DNA of 64,000 nt from Nageia nagi (taxonomy: Eukaryota; Pinophyta): contig JBITNC010000001.1 in NCBI GenBank assembly GCA_050084985.1, forward strand, positions 157,542,001-157,606,000, written 5' to 3'. Position 1 is the first letter of the stretch, and every line of letters starts with the position of its first letter. Of this stretch, positions 33,000 through 43,620 are shown piece by piece. A program made the translations under genes and the position numbers. The notes beneath the pieces are model-generated. The model was not told the origin of the DNA, made no database searches, and saw only the letters and a program-made list of their open reading frames with translations.

Positions 33000-34250
33000 C
33001 CCAATCAAGCATCATCTAGTTCATAAGATCCTCAATCCTTGCATCCTCATCCTAATCAATCTCTTAGTGCAACACCTTAATCATCATCACCTCAATTGGA
33101 TGTACTCACCCTACACATCCCAATGGTATATAACACATAAGGTGTTCATCATTGCAATCATCAAGTTTGAGGCCTCAAGTCAAGAAGCCTCAACCTAATC
33201 CCACTCAACCTCAATCCTACAATCAAGTTCCCCCACCTTAGGACCTTTATCGATCATCATATATGACATATCAACCTTCCAAAGAGGAAGAGTTCCATTA
33301 TTCTTATTTTGATCATGTCACCTAGGATAAGGATGATGATGATGATGATTCTAATCCTTGCCCTATTTTAGTGCAATATGCTAGCCTTGGTCTGGTGGAA
33401 TGTCAAATTAAGGATGTATCCTCAAACATCTAATTAATTAGGGATTTTTTCTAACCTTAGGAAACCTCCATCGCTATTAGGTTTGTAGTTCATTTAGGTC
33501 AATATCCTAAGCAATTTTTATTTATTTATGTTGGTATTGATTCTCCATATTATGTTCCTTTCAACCATCCTTTGAAAGAAAAGTTTTATGCCAAGATTGA
33601 TTACTTATATTTTTCTAAAAACTTTCAGTGATACTTTGAATATTGTATATGGAAAGATTATGGATTAGCAAGTATGAGCAAGGTATGGTCAATGCTTTTC
33701 AAATTGCTTTTCAATCAAGTTATGATAAGAGGGGCATTGGTTTCAAGGATCCCAAATCCTCCACACTTGAAGAGGAATTTGCAAATCTCAATATTCATGA
33801 TCATTCTTTTGATGTTGATGTTATTGGTCTTTATTTCACTTCTTTTAGTCTTGTATCATCATATTTTTCCATTCCTTAAGATTTATTCAATGACCCTTTA
33901 TCTTCAAACATAATTATTTATATCAACATTGTATTTATCTATGAGGTAAATCCATTTTATCATCCTCTTGATGGTGACTCTTTGATTATTATCAATCCTA
34001 AATTTGCTAATTTCTCCTTACCACCATCAGGGTTCTTTTCAACAAGGAATTTTTATCTTCCTCCTCACTTATCCTTAGGTGAGATATCTTAGTCTAGTAT
34101 TGTGTCATCTATTTCTAACCCTAGTGAATATGATTACTCATATCTTATCATCCTTAAGTAGCTTGAAGAGGGATCCCACATACATGTTGGGGGACTAGTC
34201 AAAGTTGACATTAGCGATGATCTTAAAAATCCTAAGACCCTCTATGTCAA
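33000..34250 (+). other. E2 linker between protease and reverse transcriptase
   Basis: This is a mostly open but unrecognised coding-like stretch. It reads ETSIAIRFVVHLGQYPKQF and FNHPLKEKFYAKIDYLYF near 33.46-33.62 kb, and a later run of acidic residues (GAT repeats at 33,331-33,350). Its middle, 33,440-33,876, is duplicated in inverted orientation at 35,262-35,731. I know of no domain here. Confidence 0.5.
33440..33876 (+). repeat. Left arm of E2 internal inverted duplication
   Basis: About 430 bases that recur in reverse complement at 35,262-35,731. Shared blocks include GATAAGAGGGGCATTGGTTT and GGTATGGTCAATGCTTTTC. This arm is in the normal element orientation, between protease and reverse transcriptase. 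Confidence 0.9.
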
Positions 34251-35250
34251 AGATGTTTTTACCAATTCTAAGTGCGATATAGCTATATCCATTTTAATTG
34301 AGTGTCATAAGATTTTTTCCTTTAGTTCTTATGATATGCCAGGATTAGATCCAAATCTTGTGGTACATAACATCATAACTTATCTTGACACTAAACCAAT
34401 CAAGAAAAAGCCTACGAAAGCCAATCCAACCCAATATCTTTTAATCAATGATGAGCTTAAAAATCTTTTAATGTCTTAGTTTATAGAACCTATTGATTAC
34501 TCCAAGTGGGTTTCTAATATGGTTCCAATTACTAGTTCTTATGGTCATATCCGTATTTGCACAAATTTTCATTATCTTAACAAGGTGTATCCTAAGGACA
34601 AATTCTCTCTACCCAATATCAATAACTAGGTTGAAACTATTGTAGGGTATGAGATGTTGTACCTTATAGATGATTTTTCTGGCTACAACCAAATTTGGGT
34701 TAGTCCCAAAGATCAACATAAAATAGCTTTCATGACCCCTTGGGGTACTTTTTATTACATACCTTTTGGTATTAAGAATGTTGGAGCCACCTATCAAAGA
34801 TCCATGACCTTTATCTTCGATGATATGATGCATGAAATTGTGGAAGATTATGTCAATGATATTTTAGCCAAGTCTAAGACATGTGTCTTCCATTGTCTTC
34901 TCGAGCATAACATTAGATTGAATCCTAAGAAGTGTATCTTTGGTGTCATGTCAGGTAAGCTTTTAGGTTTCATCATTTCCAAGTGATGCATTGAGATTGA
35001 CCCTAAAAAGGTCAAGGACATTATGGATATGCCTCCTCAAAACATCAAAATCTTAAGGAGTCTTAAAGGTAAAATCTAGGCCATTCATCAATTTATAGCT
35101 CGACTTTTAGATAAGTATCATCCTTTCAATGAGCTCTTGAATAAGGTCATTATCATCAAGTGAAATGAGAAGTACCAACAAGCTTTTGATTACATCAAGT
35201 GATATCTCACCATTCCTCTTGTCTTGATTCCTCCTAGGGATGGTATCCTA
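34251..35250 (+). pseudogene. E2 reverse transcriptase
   Basis: Readings include CTNFHYLNKVYPKDKFSLPN, LIDDFSGYNQIWVSPKDQHK and MTPWGTFYYIPFGIKN, all hallmark blocks of Tat-lineage reverse transcriptase. The catalytic motif is Y-V-N-D at 34,849-34,860, where the family has Y-V-D-D: codon 34,855-34,857 is AAT. That change alone would abolish polymerisation. After NPKKCIFGVMSGKLLGFI and IPPRDGILFHLYE the coding sequence meets the inverted right arm, and no RNase H follows. Confidence 0.88.
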
Positions 35251-35261
35251 TTTCATCTCTA

Positions 35262-35731
35262 TGAAAAGCATTGACCATACCTTGCTCATACTTGCTAATG
35301 GAACAATATGATGAAATAAGACTAAAAGAAGAAAAATAAAGACCAATAACATAAACATCAAAAAACTAATCATGAATATTAAGATTTGCAAATTACTCTT
35401 CAAGTGCAAAGGATTTGGGATCCTTGAAACCAATGCCCCTCTTATCATAACTTGCCTTAAAAACAATTTGAAAAGCATTGACCATAACTTACTAATACTT
35501 GCTAATCCATAATCTTGCCATCTATAATATTCAAAGTATCACTAAAAGTTTTTAGAAAAATACAAGTAATCAATCTTGGCATAAAATTTTTCTTTCAAAG
35601 AATGGTTGAAAGGAACATAATATGGAGAATCAATACTAGCATAAATAAAGAAAAATTGCTTAGGAAATTGACTTAAATGAACCACAAACCTGATAGCGAT
35701 GGAGGTATCCTGAGGTTAAAAAACATCCTAT
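35262..35731 (-). repeat. Right arm of E2 internal inverted duplication
   Basis: This is the reverse complement of 33,440-33,876, placed between the reverse transcriptase and integrase of E2. It starts with a 34-base piece (35,262-35,295) identical in complement to 33,668-33,701. Further inside the arm the same segment occurs again in diverged form (about 35,475-35,510). The arm occupies the position where RNase H should be. Confidence 0.88.
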
Positions 35732-35734
35732 AAG

Positions 35735-37190
35735 TTCAAGTCAACCCCAAGGTCATCTAATAGGTTCATGGATACCATGGCTTCTTTAGGGTCACTCATT
35801 CCACCTAATCCTCATCAATGTATCCAACACATGGAAGCTTTGAATATTAAGGAGTCATCTCTCAAGTTGCATTTGCCTTCTCCTCTCATAGAAGCTAATG
35901 TTGGTGAGATTTTCATTGAGTCTTGATACTTATGATATAAGAAGCTTCATGAGTATCTTAAGTGGAATGCCCTTCCTCCTAACATATCTCTTAGTGATAA
36001 GTGAGATTTTAAGCATCATTCCACTTGGTATGCTCTTTTAGGGGATGTCCTCTACAAGTGGTCTTTTGATGGAGTCCTTCTTCGGTGTCTTGAGCATTAT
36101 GAATATTAGATAACCATATTAGATTTTCATAATGGTATTTTGATGGACACTTTAATGGAACTATTATTGCTAAACATATCCTATAGATGGGTTATTATTG
36201 GCCCACCATGGGGTGTAATTGCAATGAGTATGTCAATAAATGCATTAAGTATCAACAACATGATCATCTTCAACATATCATGTCTCAACCTCTTCATCCT
36301 ATCCAGGCCATGTAACCTTTCATCTACTGGGGTTTTAATCTTATTGATCAGTTAGTCGCTCCTTTGTTTGGAAATCAAAAGTTCATTATTACTACCATTA
36401 ATGACCTTACCAAGTGGTTTGAGAATATTTTACTAGTCTCCACTATAGGTCCAATGATCGTATTATTTATACATCCATCATATATCGATTTGGTATTCCA
36501 TCTAGGATCATTAATAATAATGGTCCTAATTTTAATAATTAACATGTAAGGAGAATGTGTAATTGATATCACATCAAATAGTCATTCCCCATGCCTTATT
36601 ATCCATAGGGTAATGACCAAGCTAAAGAAACCAATAAGATAATTGTTATGATTCTCAAGAACATGGTCAATGATAATCATCATAATTGGTATGAGTGTCT
36701 CCCATATGATTTGTGATGCATATTGTACTAGCATTTATATTCCCATGGATGCTACTCCTTTCTCTCTCATTTACGGTGTTAAGAATATCATACTTATTGA
36801 GCTTGAGATCCCCTCCTTATGTGTGTCACTCAAGGACCTTATCCTCGATGAGGAAACTCATAAAGCTTGACTAGATTAACTAATTTTTCTTGATGAGAGA
36901 TGTATAAATATAATTGAGCATCATAAGGTTTATCAAAATCATATCAAGCAAGAATTCAACAAACACATATAACCTCATGAGTTTCAATTTGGTGACCTCA
37001 TTCTCAAAGAGAATCAGCAGAAGTCCCATATTGAGTGCCCTCTTAGGGATAAGATTTTCCCTAATTAGTTATGCCCCTACATCATCAAGTGCAAGATTAG
37101 TTTGAATGTGTACCATATCATAGATTTAGAAGGATGGGAAGAGCTTGATCCTATCAATATTATTCATCTTCATCCATTCAATTCTTGATA
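35735..37190 (+). pseudogene. E2 integrase
   Basis: The N-terminal part reads LLGDVLYKWSFDGVLLRCLE near 36,040. The core reads YWGFNLIDQLVAPLFGNQKF, then FGIPSRI-x-NNGPNFN at about 36,490-36,540, and PYYPQGNDQAKATNK near 36,590-36,640. The C-terminal part has FQFGDLILKENQQKS near 36,990 and ELDPINIIHLHPFNS ending about 37,186. The second active-site aspartate appears as N (N-N-G). Frames change several times. Integrase would insert the cDNA; this one cannot. Confidence 0.82.
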
Positions 37191-37296
37191 TTTAGTTTTT
37201 TATTTTATGTGTCAATCTTATCATCTCTTATTTTATGTTTGTTTGTACATGTCATCTTGATCTCCCTAATCATTTAATTGATGCTAAGTTGGGGGA

Positions 37297-37774
37297 TGAT
37301 ACTTACATGTAGGTATTTGTTCTCTACTTGGTTATTTTATCACCTTGTATCATTCATCTATTTATTTCATTTTTATCACATTATCAGGAGTCGATACTAG
37401 ATCATATCCCTCCTTTCATGTTTGTGCACTCATGCACACTATGGGATAAGACAACAATCACTTATTTCCTAGCCATTATATGTCACATCATTCTTTGTTT
37501 ATGCATTTATCACACATCTTGTTACTCATTGATCATGTTGTTTTGTATCAATCTTGGTCCTCCTCTAGGGTTGACCATTAGACATTTTCTCTCAAATCCC
37601 TAGTAGAGCCAGTACAATCCTAAATATGCATGAAATTTGATCCCTTATGTACCTAGATGAGCCAAGAAATTCTTTTCTATTTCTTACATTTTATTGTATC
37701 ACTGACATCCTTGTATATCCATTCATGTCTCTTATCATCTTATCCCATACATTATTCTCAATGAGGATGTAACC
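37297..37774 (+). repeat. Start of the E2 3' LTR, cut by E3
   Basis: A purine-rich tract (AAGTTGGGGGA, 37,286-37,296) precedes TGATACTTACATG at 37,297, the likely LTR start. The sequence is non-coding, with weak hydrophobic frames only. At 37,774 it is interrupted by E3. The TAACC at 37,770-37,774 is repeated at 43,621-43,625, where the LTR must resume. Confidence 0.65.
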
Positions 37775-38019
37775 TAATATGGAATCAAATATTTGATTAT
37801 TTTCTTTAATAGAAGAAGTATTTAAATAGGTCAATACAAACCAAAATACCATGGAATAATGCACATGGTATTGGAAAAATCATGGGAGAGAAAATGGTAT
37901 TGTATTGATTACAAATGGTAGAAATGCATCTAAAGCATTTATTATTGCTAGCTAACCTTAGATACCTTAAAAAGGTATTTTATTATTATTTATAGTATTA
38001 TTAGTATTAGTCCTTATCA
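37775..38019 (-). repeat. E3 3' LTR (245 bp)
   Basis: It aligns end to end with 43,375-43,620. Its minus-strand start is TGATAAGG and its end has decayed from CA to TA. The adjacent TTCCTCCTAAC at 38,020-38,030 is the complement of a purine tract, the plus-strand primer. Confidence 0.92.
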
Positions 38020-38089
38020 TTCCTCCTAACAAAGAAAGCATTGATCCCTAATGCATTCACAAGAGAAGTAAAATGCAGAACCATGTGAT

Positions 38090-39900
38090 GATGTGAAATT
38101 GAATGAGCTTGATGAGGAAATTGACCTTACTTAGCAATAATGTAGGAAGTTGTATATCCTTGACATGTGTTATGTATCTTGGTGTAAATAATATGATCTT
38201 CAAAAAGTGGTAGTTGATAATTAGAAATCAGATCAACAGGATTACTAGATTGAACCTCTATCATGATAATGTTTGAGAAGATCAGCATTAACCACATCAT
38301 GAAGGCCAAGTTGTGTTGGAATATCAAGCTAAAAAGTATTATCATACACCTATTGAATGATGGTATAAGGACCATAATGAATGGGTTTGCACTTATTGAA
38401 ATCCTTATCCTTGAATCTTATTTTATCAAGATGAATCCAAACATAATCACCAACTTGAAAGGAGTGAGGAACTCTACATTTCTCCATCTAAATTTTATGC
38501 TTCTCCTATATACGCTCAAGAATAATGAGCATAGTGGATTGAATATATCAAACAAATGCATCTGCCTTATCTTGATCTTTCTGAAGATGAGAAGTAGTAG
38601 GAGAAGGTTTAAGGCCAATTGTAACTCATATGGATCCAAAGGATGAAATTAAAAATAAACCTTAAAAGAAAAATGATCATTGGAGAAATGAACAATCTGA
38701 GAGTATGCATTCTTAATGTGTGTGAGACTTAAATTTCACTTTACCAGAGAATTATGATGATAGATCCTTAAACTCTAAATCAATGTTTGATTTATAGCTT
38801 TGATTTGGCCATCAATTTATGGATGAAAAGTAGTAGAAAAATTGAGAGAAAATCCCAAAAGTTTTCAAAGTGATCACCAAAAATATCCCACAAATTGAGG
38901 GTCTTGATCTAAGATGATGCTTAAAGGAATTCCAAATGATCGCCAAATTGAATCAAAGAAAAGGTATGCTAATTCAAGTACAAAAGAAGTCTTATGATAG
39001 GGAATGAATTTGGCCATCTTTATAAAATGGTCCACTACCAAAAATATACAATCATGAAGATGTACTATGAGATTAAGACCACTCACTAGATCTATGGAAA
39101 TGCTTTCCCAAGGATGAATAGGAATGAAAAAAGGAGAGCTAAGACCTAATTTTTGATTGGTTGGCTTGGAGCGACTACAAACAACACACTATATGAGAAA
39201 TTGAAGAACATATTGAGTCATGTGTGGCCAATACAAGAAACATTGAAGGTGATGCAAGGTCTTTTTATTAACAAAATATCCTCCATATAATGTAGAATGT
39301 GATTCTTTGACAAGCATTGATAAATGTTGCTTTGGGACACACAACTTATCCAAATGATAGAGAAACCCATCCTAAAGATGGAAATCCAAATATGGCTCTA
39401 TGTTGGATTGTGAAGGATGTAAAAGATTGGCAAAAATTTTACCAAAATCAAAATCTATACCATATTGTGAAGCCCAAGCCTCAAAACTAACATGAGAAAT
39501 TATGATAGTAGCCAAGGCATGAACAAACAAAGGTCTACTCAAATAATACACAACAAAATTATTACTACCTTTGCAATATCAAATCACCAAGTGAAACTAC
39601 TGGAGATAAGAATCCCATTTCATATTATGTGCATCCTCAATTTTGGATTGAGAATGAAGAAACTAAAGAGGCATATGATCAATATGGAAAATGGTCTCTT
39701 TTTTAAGGAGATAATGTCGCCAATAATTGATGGCTTGGAAAAGTACATACAACTCTTTGTAATATGTGGAATAATTTTTTTTAGTTGCTTAAAAAGGCTC
39801 CGAATGATAGGCTACTAGATGACTATTCTATTTCAACATAGTACCAAAAGCAAACTAAAAGGCATTTATCTCAATCTCAAAAGGTTGTTGTAAATTAGGA
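38090..39900 (-). pseudogene. E3 integrase and C-terminal GPY-type region
   Basis: On the minus strand, 39,086-38,874 reads FIKMAKFIPYHKT, FFDSIWRSFGIPLSI and LDQDPQFVG, the integrase core with the second catalytic aspartate kept. Near 38,450-38,330 a frame reads VGDYVWIHLDKIRFKDKDF and then PIHYGPYTIIQ, the C-terminal GPY/F module. LHDVVNADLLKHYH follows at about 38,270. Stops and frame changes separate the parts. Boundaries with RNase H upstream are approximate. Confidence 0.85.
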
Positions 39901-40880
39901 AGAACCAAGACTACAGAAGTACAAAGGTGATGCTTCAAAGTGTTGAAAGTAGTGGTATGAATGTCGATCCATTTGAAGGGAAATTTTCCACATATCAACT
40001 GATGTAGTAGAGTAGCAATCACTGAATAATTATGAATGAACTTCCTATAGAAGTTGGCAAGTCCAAGAAAACTCCTCAAATCTATGAGAGAAGTAGGTTG
40101 CATCCATTATTGCTAGAATTGAACTTTGGAAGGATCCATTGTGACACCATGTTCATTAATGATGAACCCCAAATATGAAATGGATAGCTAAGCAAAAGAA
40201 AATTTAGAGAGATCTGTAAATAACTGATGCTAATGAAGAGTGAGCAAAACATGCTACAAATGTTCTCCCCATATCTTGGAGAAAAAAATCATCCAAATAG
40301 ATAATCATAAACTAATCAAGATAATCATGAAATCCTTCATTCATCATCCTCATAAATGTGGTAGGAGCATTTGTAAGGCCAAAAGGTATTACAAGCCACT
40401 TAAAGAAATCAAAGTGTGTTTTGAATGTTATATTCTAAGTATCCTAATATTGTACCTAAATTTGATGTTACCCACTTTGAGATGCAACTTTGAATATAAT
40501 TTTGTACCTTGCAATTGATCAATAAAATCATCAATTCATGGAAGTGGATATCTATTTTTGATAGTGCTTTTACTCAAAGCATGGAAATCAATACAAAAAT
40601 GCCAAGAACCATCCTTTTTCAATATCAAAAGAACAAAAGAAGCCAAAGGAGAAACACTTGGTTTTATGAAACCCTTAGCCAAAAGATCTTCAATTTTACA
40701 CTTTATTTCTTTATTTTATGTGATTGAATTCTGATATAGAGGTGTATTATGAAGAGAAGATCCTAGAATTAAATCAATCGCATGATTTATTTGTTTACTT
40801 GGAGGAAGTGATGAAGGTGATTTGAACACATCTTGATATTTATTAAGAAGCTGATAAATTTCAACTTTTTTTTATGACAT
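39901..40880 (-). pseudogene. E3 reverse transcriptase and RNase H start
   Basis: Minus-strand readings include LAKGFIKPSVSPLASFVLLI, KKDGSWHFCIDFHALSKSTI and KNRYPLP near 40,690-40,550. The segment at 40,103-39,855 gives SLIDLRSFLGLANFYRKFI and FPFKWIDIHTTTFNTLKHHL, the thumb and connection to RNase H. The region of the Y-x-D-D motif is present as a frameshifted remnant and cannot be read cleanly. The type is Ty3/Gypsy; the lineage within it is uncertain. Confidence 0.85.
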
Positions 40881-41500
40881 AGTGGTGATTGATAGTGGTG
40901 CATTATGTTGTGGGTATACAAAAATTAAAGCAAACTTTGTTGCATTATTGATACCTTTGTGAGCTTGTTTACAACTAAGTACCAAATTCTTTTTTATTGT
41001 GTAGATTGGGTGCTACAGATTAATTACTTATTATTATCTTTTTGGAGTTGGTATGTGTTATTGAATGCATCATAGTAGGATTTATAATCATATTGAAATG
41101 TCTTACCCAATATAAGTACACAATAATCCATCATGGTCACATCACAAGTGACTTCATCTACAAAATGAGGACCCAAAGAAAAATATAGGGTACACATGTG
41201 TGAGATATTTGAGGAGGAACCATTATCCTTCCATATAAGTGAATATGGATGAGGATGTGGCTTAAGAGGAAGCTTCAATTTGTTAGTTAGGGATCTTGTA
41301 ATTAGATTCTTCTACAACCATTATCAATGATACAATCCACATGAAATTTAGGTCTAAGATGTGCTCTAGTGATAAACAAACTATCACAATTTTTTGGAAG
41401 GATAGTGCAATGCATCAATGTAACATTATTGAGGTAATCGCATGAATCTTCATAAGTTGTATCTCTAGTAGTGGAATTGATGAGGGCATCATGTGCTCTT
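40881..41500 (-). pseudogene. E3 aspartic protease
   Basis: Near 41,330 the minus strand reads FHVDCIIDNGC, where the family core would be D-S/T-G; here it is D-N-G. The second half, 41,180-41,030, gives EVTCDVTMMDYCVLILGKTF, then QYDYKSYYDAFNNTYQLQKD, a well-conserved Gypsy pattern (C-D-V, M-D-x-C-x-I-L-G-x-x-x-Q-x-D). The linker in between has stops. Confidence 0.78.
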
Positions 41501-42310
41501 TAATCAATAATTACAATAAGATATTTCTATTTCTTCTTAGGACAATGATATGTGGTATGCCCTTTATCTTTACAATATGCACAATAAAGTGCTTAAGAAG
41601 AAGAAGAATTAGAACCATACTTAGAATTATGTTATGAACCATTAGTTGGTTTGGATGAATAAGAATTGTGAGAATAAGAAGAATTATCTTTCTTCAGAGG
41701 AGTTTAGGGAGCATTGATTTCCTTCTCATCAAGCATTGCTTGACTAAAAGTGACATCAAGTGTTTTATATTCCTAAAATTTTACCTTATGGTAGAGTGAT
41801 GTGGTCAATCCATATTTGAACTTGAGGATAAGATCCTCAATGGAATCTTTGCACTGTACCAAAATTCTCAAGTGATTGAATTGATTGATGAATTCTTGCA
41901 CCGATTGTTGATACACTTGATGTAGATGAATCCATTGAGCTTTTAGATCAAGCCTATAATTTTGAGGATAGAATGTGCTTCTAAGGAATGAGACAAGTGC
42001 ATCCCATGATTCAAAATCATGCTCCAAAACTACCATCTTTGGGATACCAAAAATTTTAAGAAGAGTAAAAGAAACCTTATCTTCTTCCTCCATTTTGGTG
42101 AAAGAGAACCAAGTATCCATGTACACGATCCAAGAATTGAGGACTCTAGCATTATGAGCTCCATTGTAGATGGGAACTTCACATTTTGCTTTGCAAGGAT
42201 TTGATTTTCCATTGATTTTATCTTCCATAGTCTCAATAAGATGAGCAAGATGGGAAACTTGATCGGCTAAAGAGCTAGTAGCCATGGCACGAGCATGAGT
42301 GATCATCGTA
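41501..42310 (-). pseudogene. E3 gag with zinc knuckle
   Basis: The frame at 42,306-41,773 is open for 177 codons: VPIYNGAHNARVLNSWIVYM, FTKMEEEDKVSFTLLKIFG, FESWDALVSFLRSTFYPQN and VQEFINQFNHLRILVQC. This is a retrotransposon Gag domain. Downstream on the minus strand, near 41,590-41,540, CAYCKDKGHTTYHC is a complete C-x2-C-x4-H-x4-C zinc knuckle. These are the best-preserved parts of E3. The start codon at 42,306 is plausible but not proven. Confidence 0.87.
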
Positions 42311-43374
42311 ACTACATAGAATAAAACCTCCTAACAAAAGATGTGATCTTACTCAAAAGGTCTAGAATAGAATCACAAAACCATAATCTTTTATAGATTT
42401 AAAATCTGAATTAGTATGAGCAAGATATAGAATTAATTATGGAAACATAAAGTATTAATTTTTAGCCATATAAAACTTTTAAAAAATTATATGAAATAAT
42501 TAAATAAAAATATAATAAATAGCAATAAAATTAAAATGATTCACCAATGGTTGAGTGGTGGCAAAGCTATGAAGGGCATTATCGAGCTAAGAGGCACTAT
42601 GGTGGAGGGCAAGAGGAACATCACTCAAAGTTGAGAGCAACCTATGGAAATAAATGGGAGATACCACAATACATTTGATTATGGGAGGGTGCATTTGAGA
42701 TCATAGAGAGGTGCAATAGATTAGGATTCAAGTTGGGATCATGTTCTGCAAAGGATGTCTATGAGCTAGAATGGGATAATGCTAGAACATAGGGGTACAA
42801 TTGAAGGAGGTACTACTACAAATGCATAGTAGGTGAGTACAAAAGGGAATGATATGGTTAGAACATATCATGAATGCTAATATATGCCACAAGGGAAATT
42901 GATTTCGTAGAAATACACTAGATGTGCACTGCTGGTGAGGGTGTAATGTGCAGGTCCCAAAGATATGAGAACATTGCAAGCAAAGAAGCATGAGTCATGT
43001 GTTGTAAACACATCAAAGAAACTAGGAGGGCCACTAAGGAAATTGACCTCAAATATAATAAAATACAGTATGGGAATCACAATTAAGAGTGTTGATGGAG
43101 GTAGGCATGAGCATGATGGGGTGATGGCTAGTTGGGGGTGGGTTATATGAGATTCTCAGGTGGAGAAGACACCTATGAGAAGATGAAACATGCACATATT
43201 AGGAAGAGCATGATATTTTAATGGTGTATGGATATGGAATCACTAACCTTGACTCAATGGCCTCTCCCTTGAAATTTCTCTTTCCAAGAGATTAATAGGA
43301 GACCAGAGCAATGAGGAAGAATTCAAATATGATCTAGGTCCATAAGGATATTTGAATGAGAGCTTTGATACCAA
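42311..43374 (-). other. E3 leader and primer-binding site
   Basis: The plus strand reads AGCTTTGATACCAA at 43,361-43,374, the complement of TTGGTATCAAAGCT. This is the initiator tRNA-Met site with one G-to-A change, directly inside the LTR. The rest is non-coding; the short frames on both strands resemble nothing known. Confidence 0.8.
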
Positions 43375-43620
43375 TGATATGGAATCAAATATTATATGAT
43401 TTAAACTAACAAAAGAAGCTTTTAAATAGGAAAATACAAACCAAAAATATCATGGTATAATGCATATGGTATTAGAAAAACCATGGGAGAGAAAATGGTA
43501 TTGCATTTATTACAAATGATATAAATACATTTAACACATTTATTATTTCTAGCTAAACTTATATACCTTAAAAAGGTAATTTATTATTATTTATAGTATT
43601 ATTACTATTATTCCTCATCA
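43375..43620 (-). repeat. E3 5' LTR (246 bp)
   Basis: The minus-strand start is TGATGAGG and the end is CATATCA, followed by the primer site. It aligns with 37,775-38,019. Confidence 0.92.

Larger units (their letters stand above)
24587..37774 (+). mobile_element. E2: Tat/Athila-like Ty3/Gypsy element, hosting E5 and E3
   Basis: The order is a 5' LTR tail, primer site, gag (25,033-26,188 and 30,471-31,800), protease (about 32.6-32.9 kb), a long linker, reverse transcriptase, integrase and the start of a 3' LTR at 37,297. E5 is inserted in gag. E3 is inserted in the 3' LTR at 37,774, after which that LTR must continue from 43,621. An inverted duplication of the linker replaced the RNase H region. 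The element is dead. Its true left end is not visible because it abuts the E1 LTR at 24,586. Confidence 0.82.
37775..43620 (-). mobile_element. E3: minus-strand Ty3/Gypsy element with perfect TAACC duplication
   Basis: The element is 5,846 bases with LTRs of 245 and 246. On the minus strand the order is 5' LTR (43,620-43,375), primer site, leader, gag, zinc knuckle, protease, reverse transcriptase with RNase H, integrase, polypurine tract and 3' LTR (38,019-37,775). It is flanked by TAACC on both sides (37,770-37,774 and 43,621-43,625). The LTRs differ at roughly one base in seven by eye, so it is much older than Copia B. No chromodomain is visible after the integrase. Confidence 0.95.
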
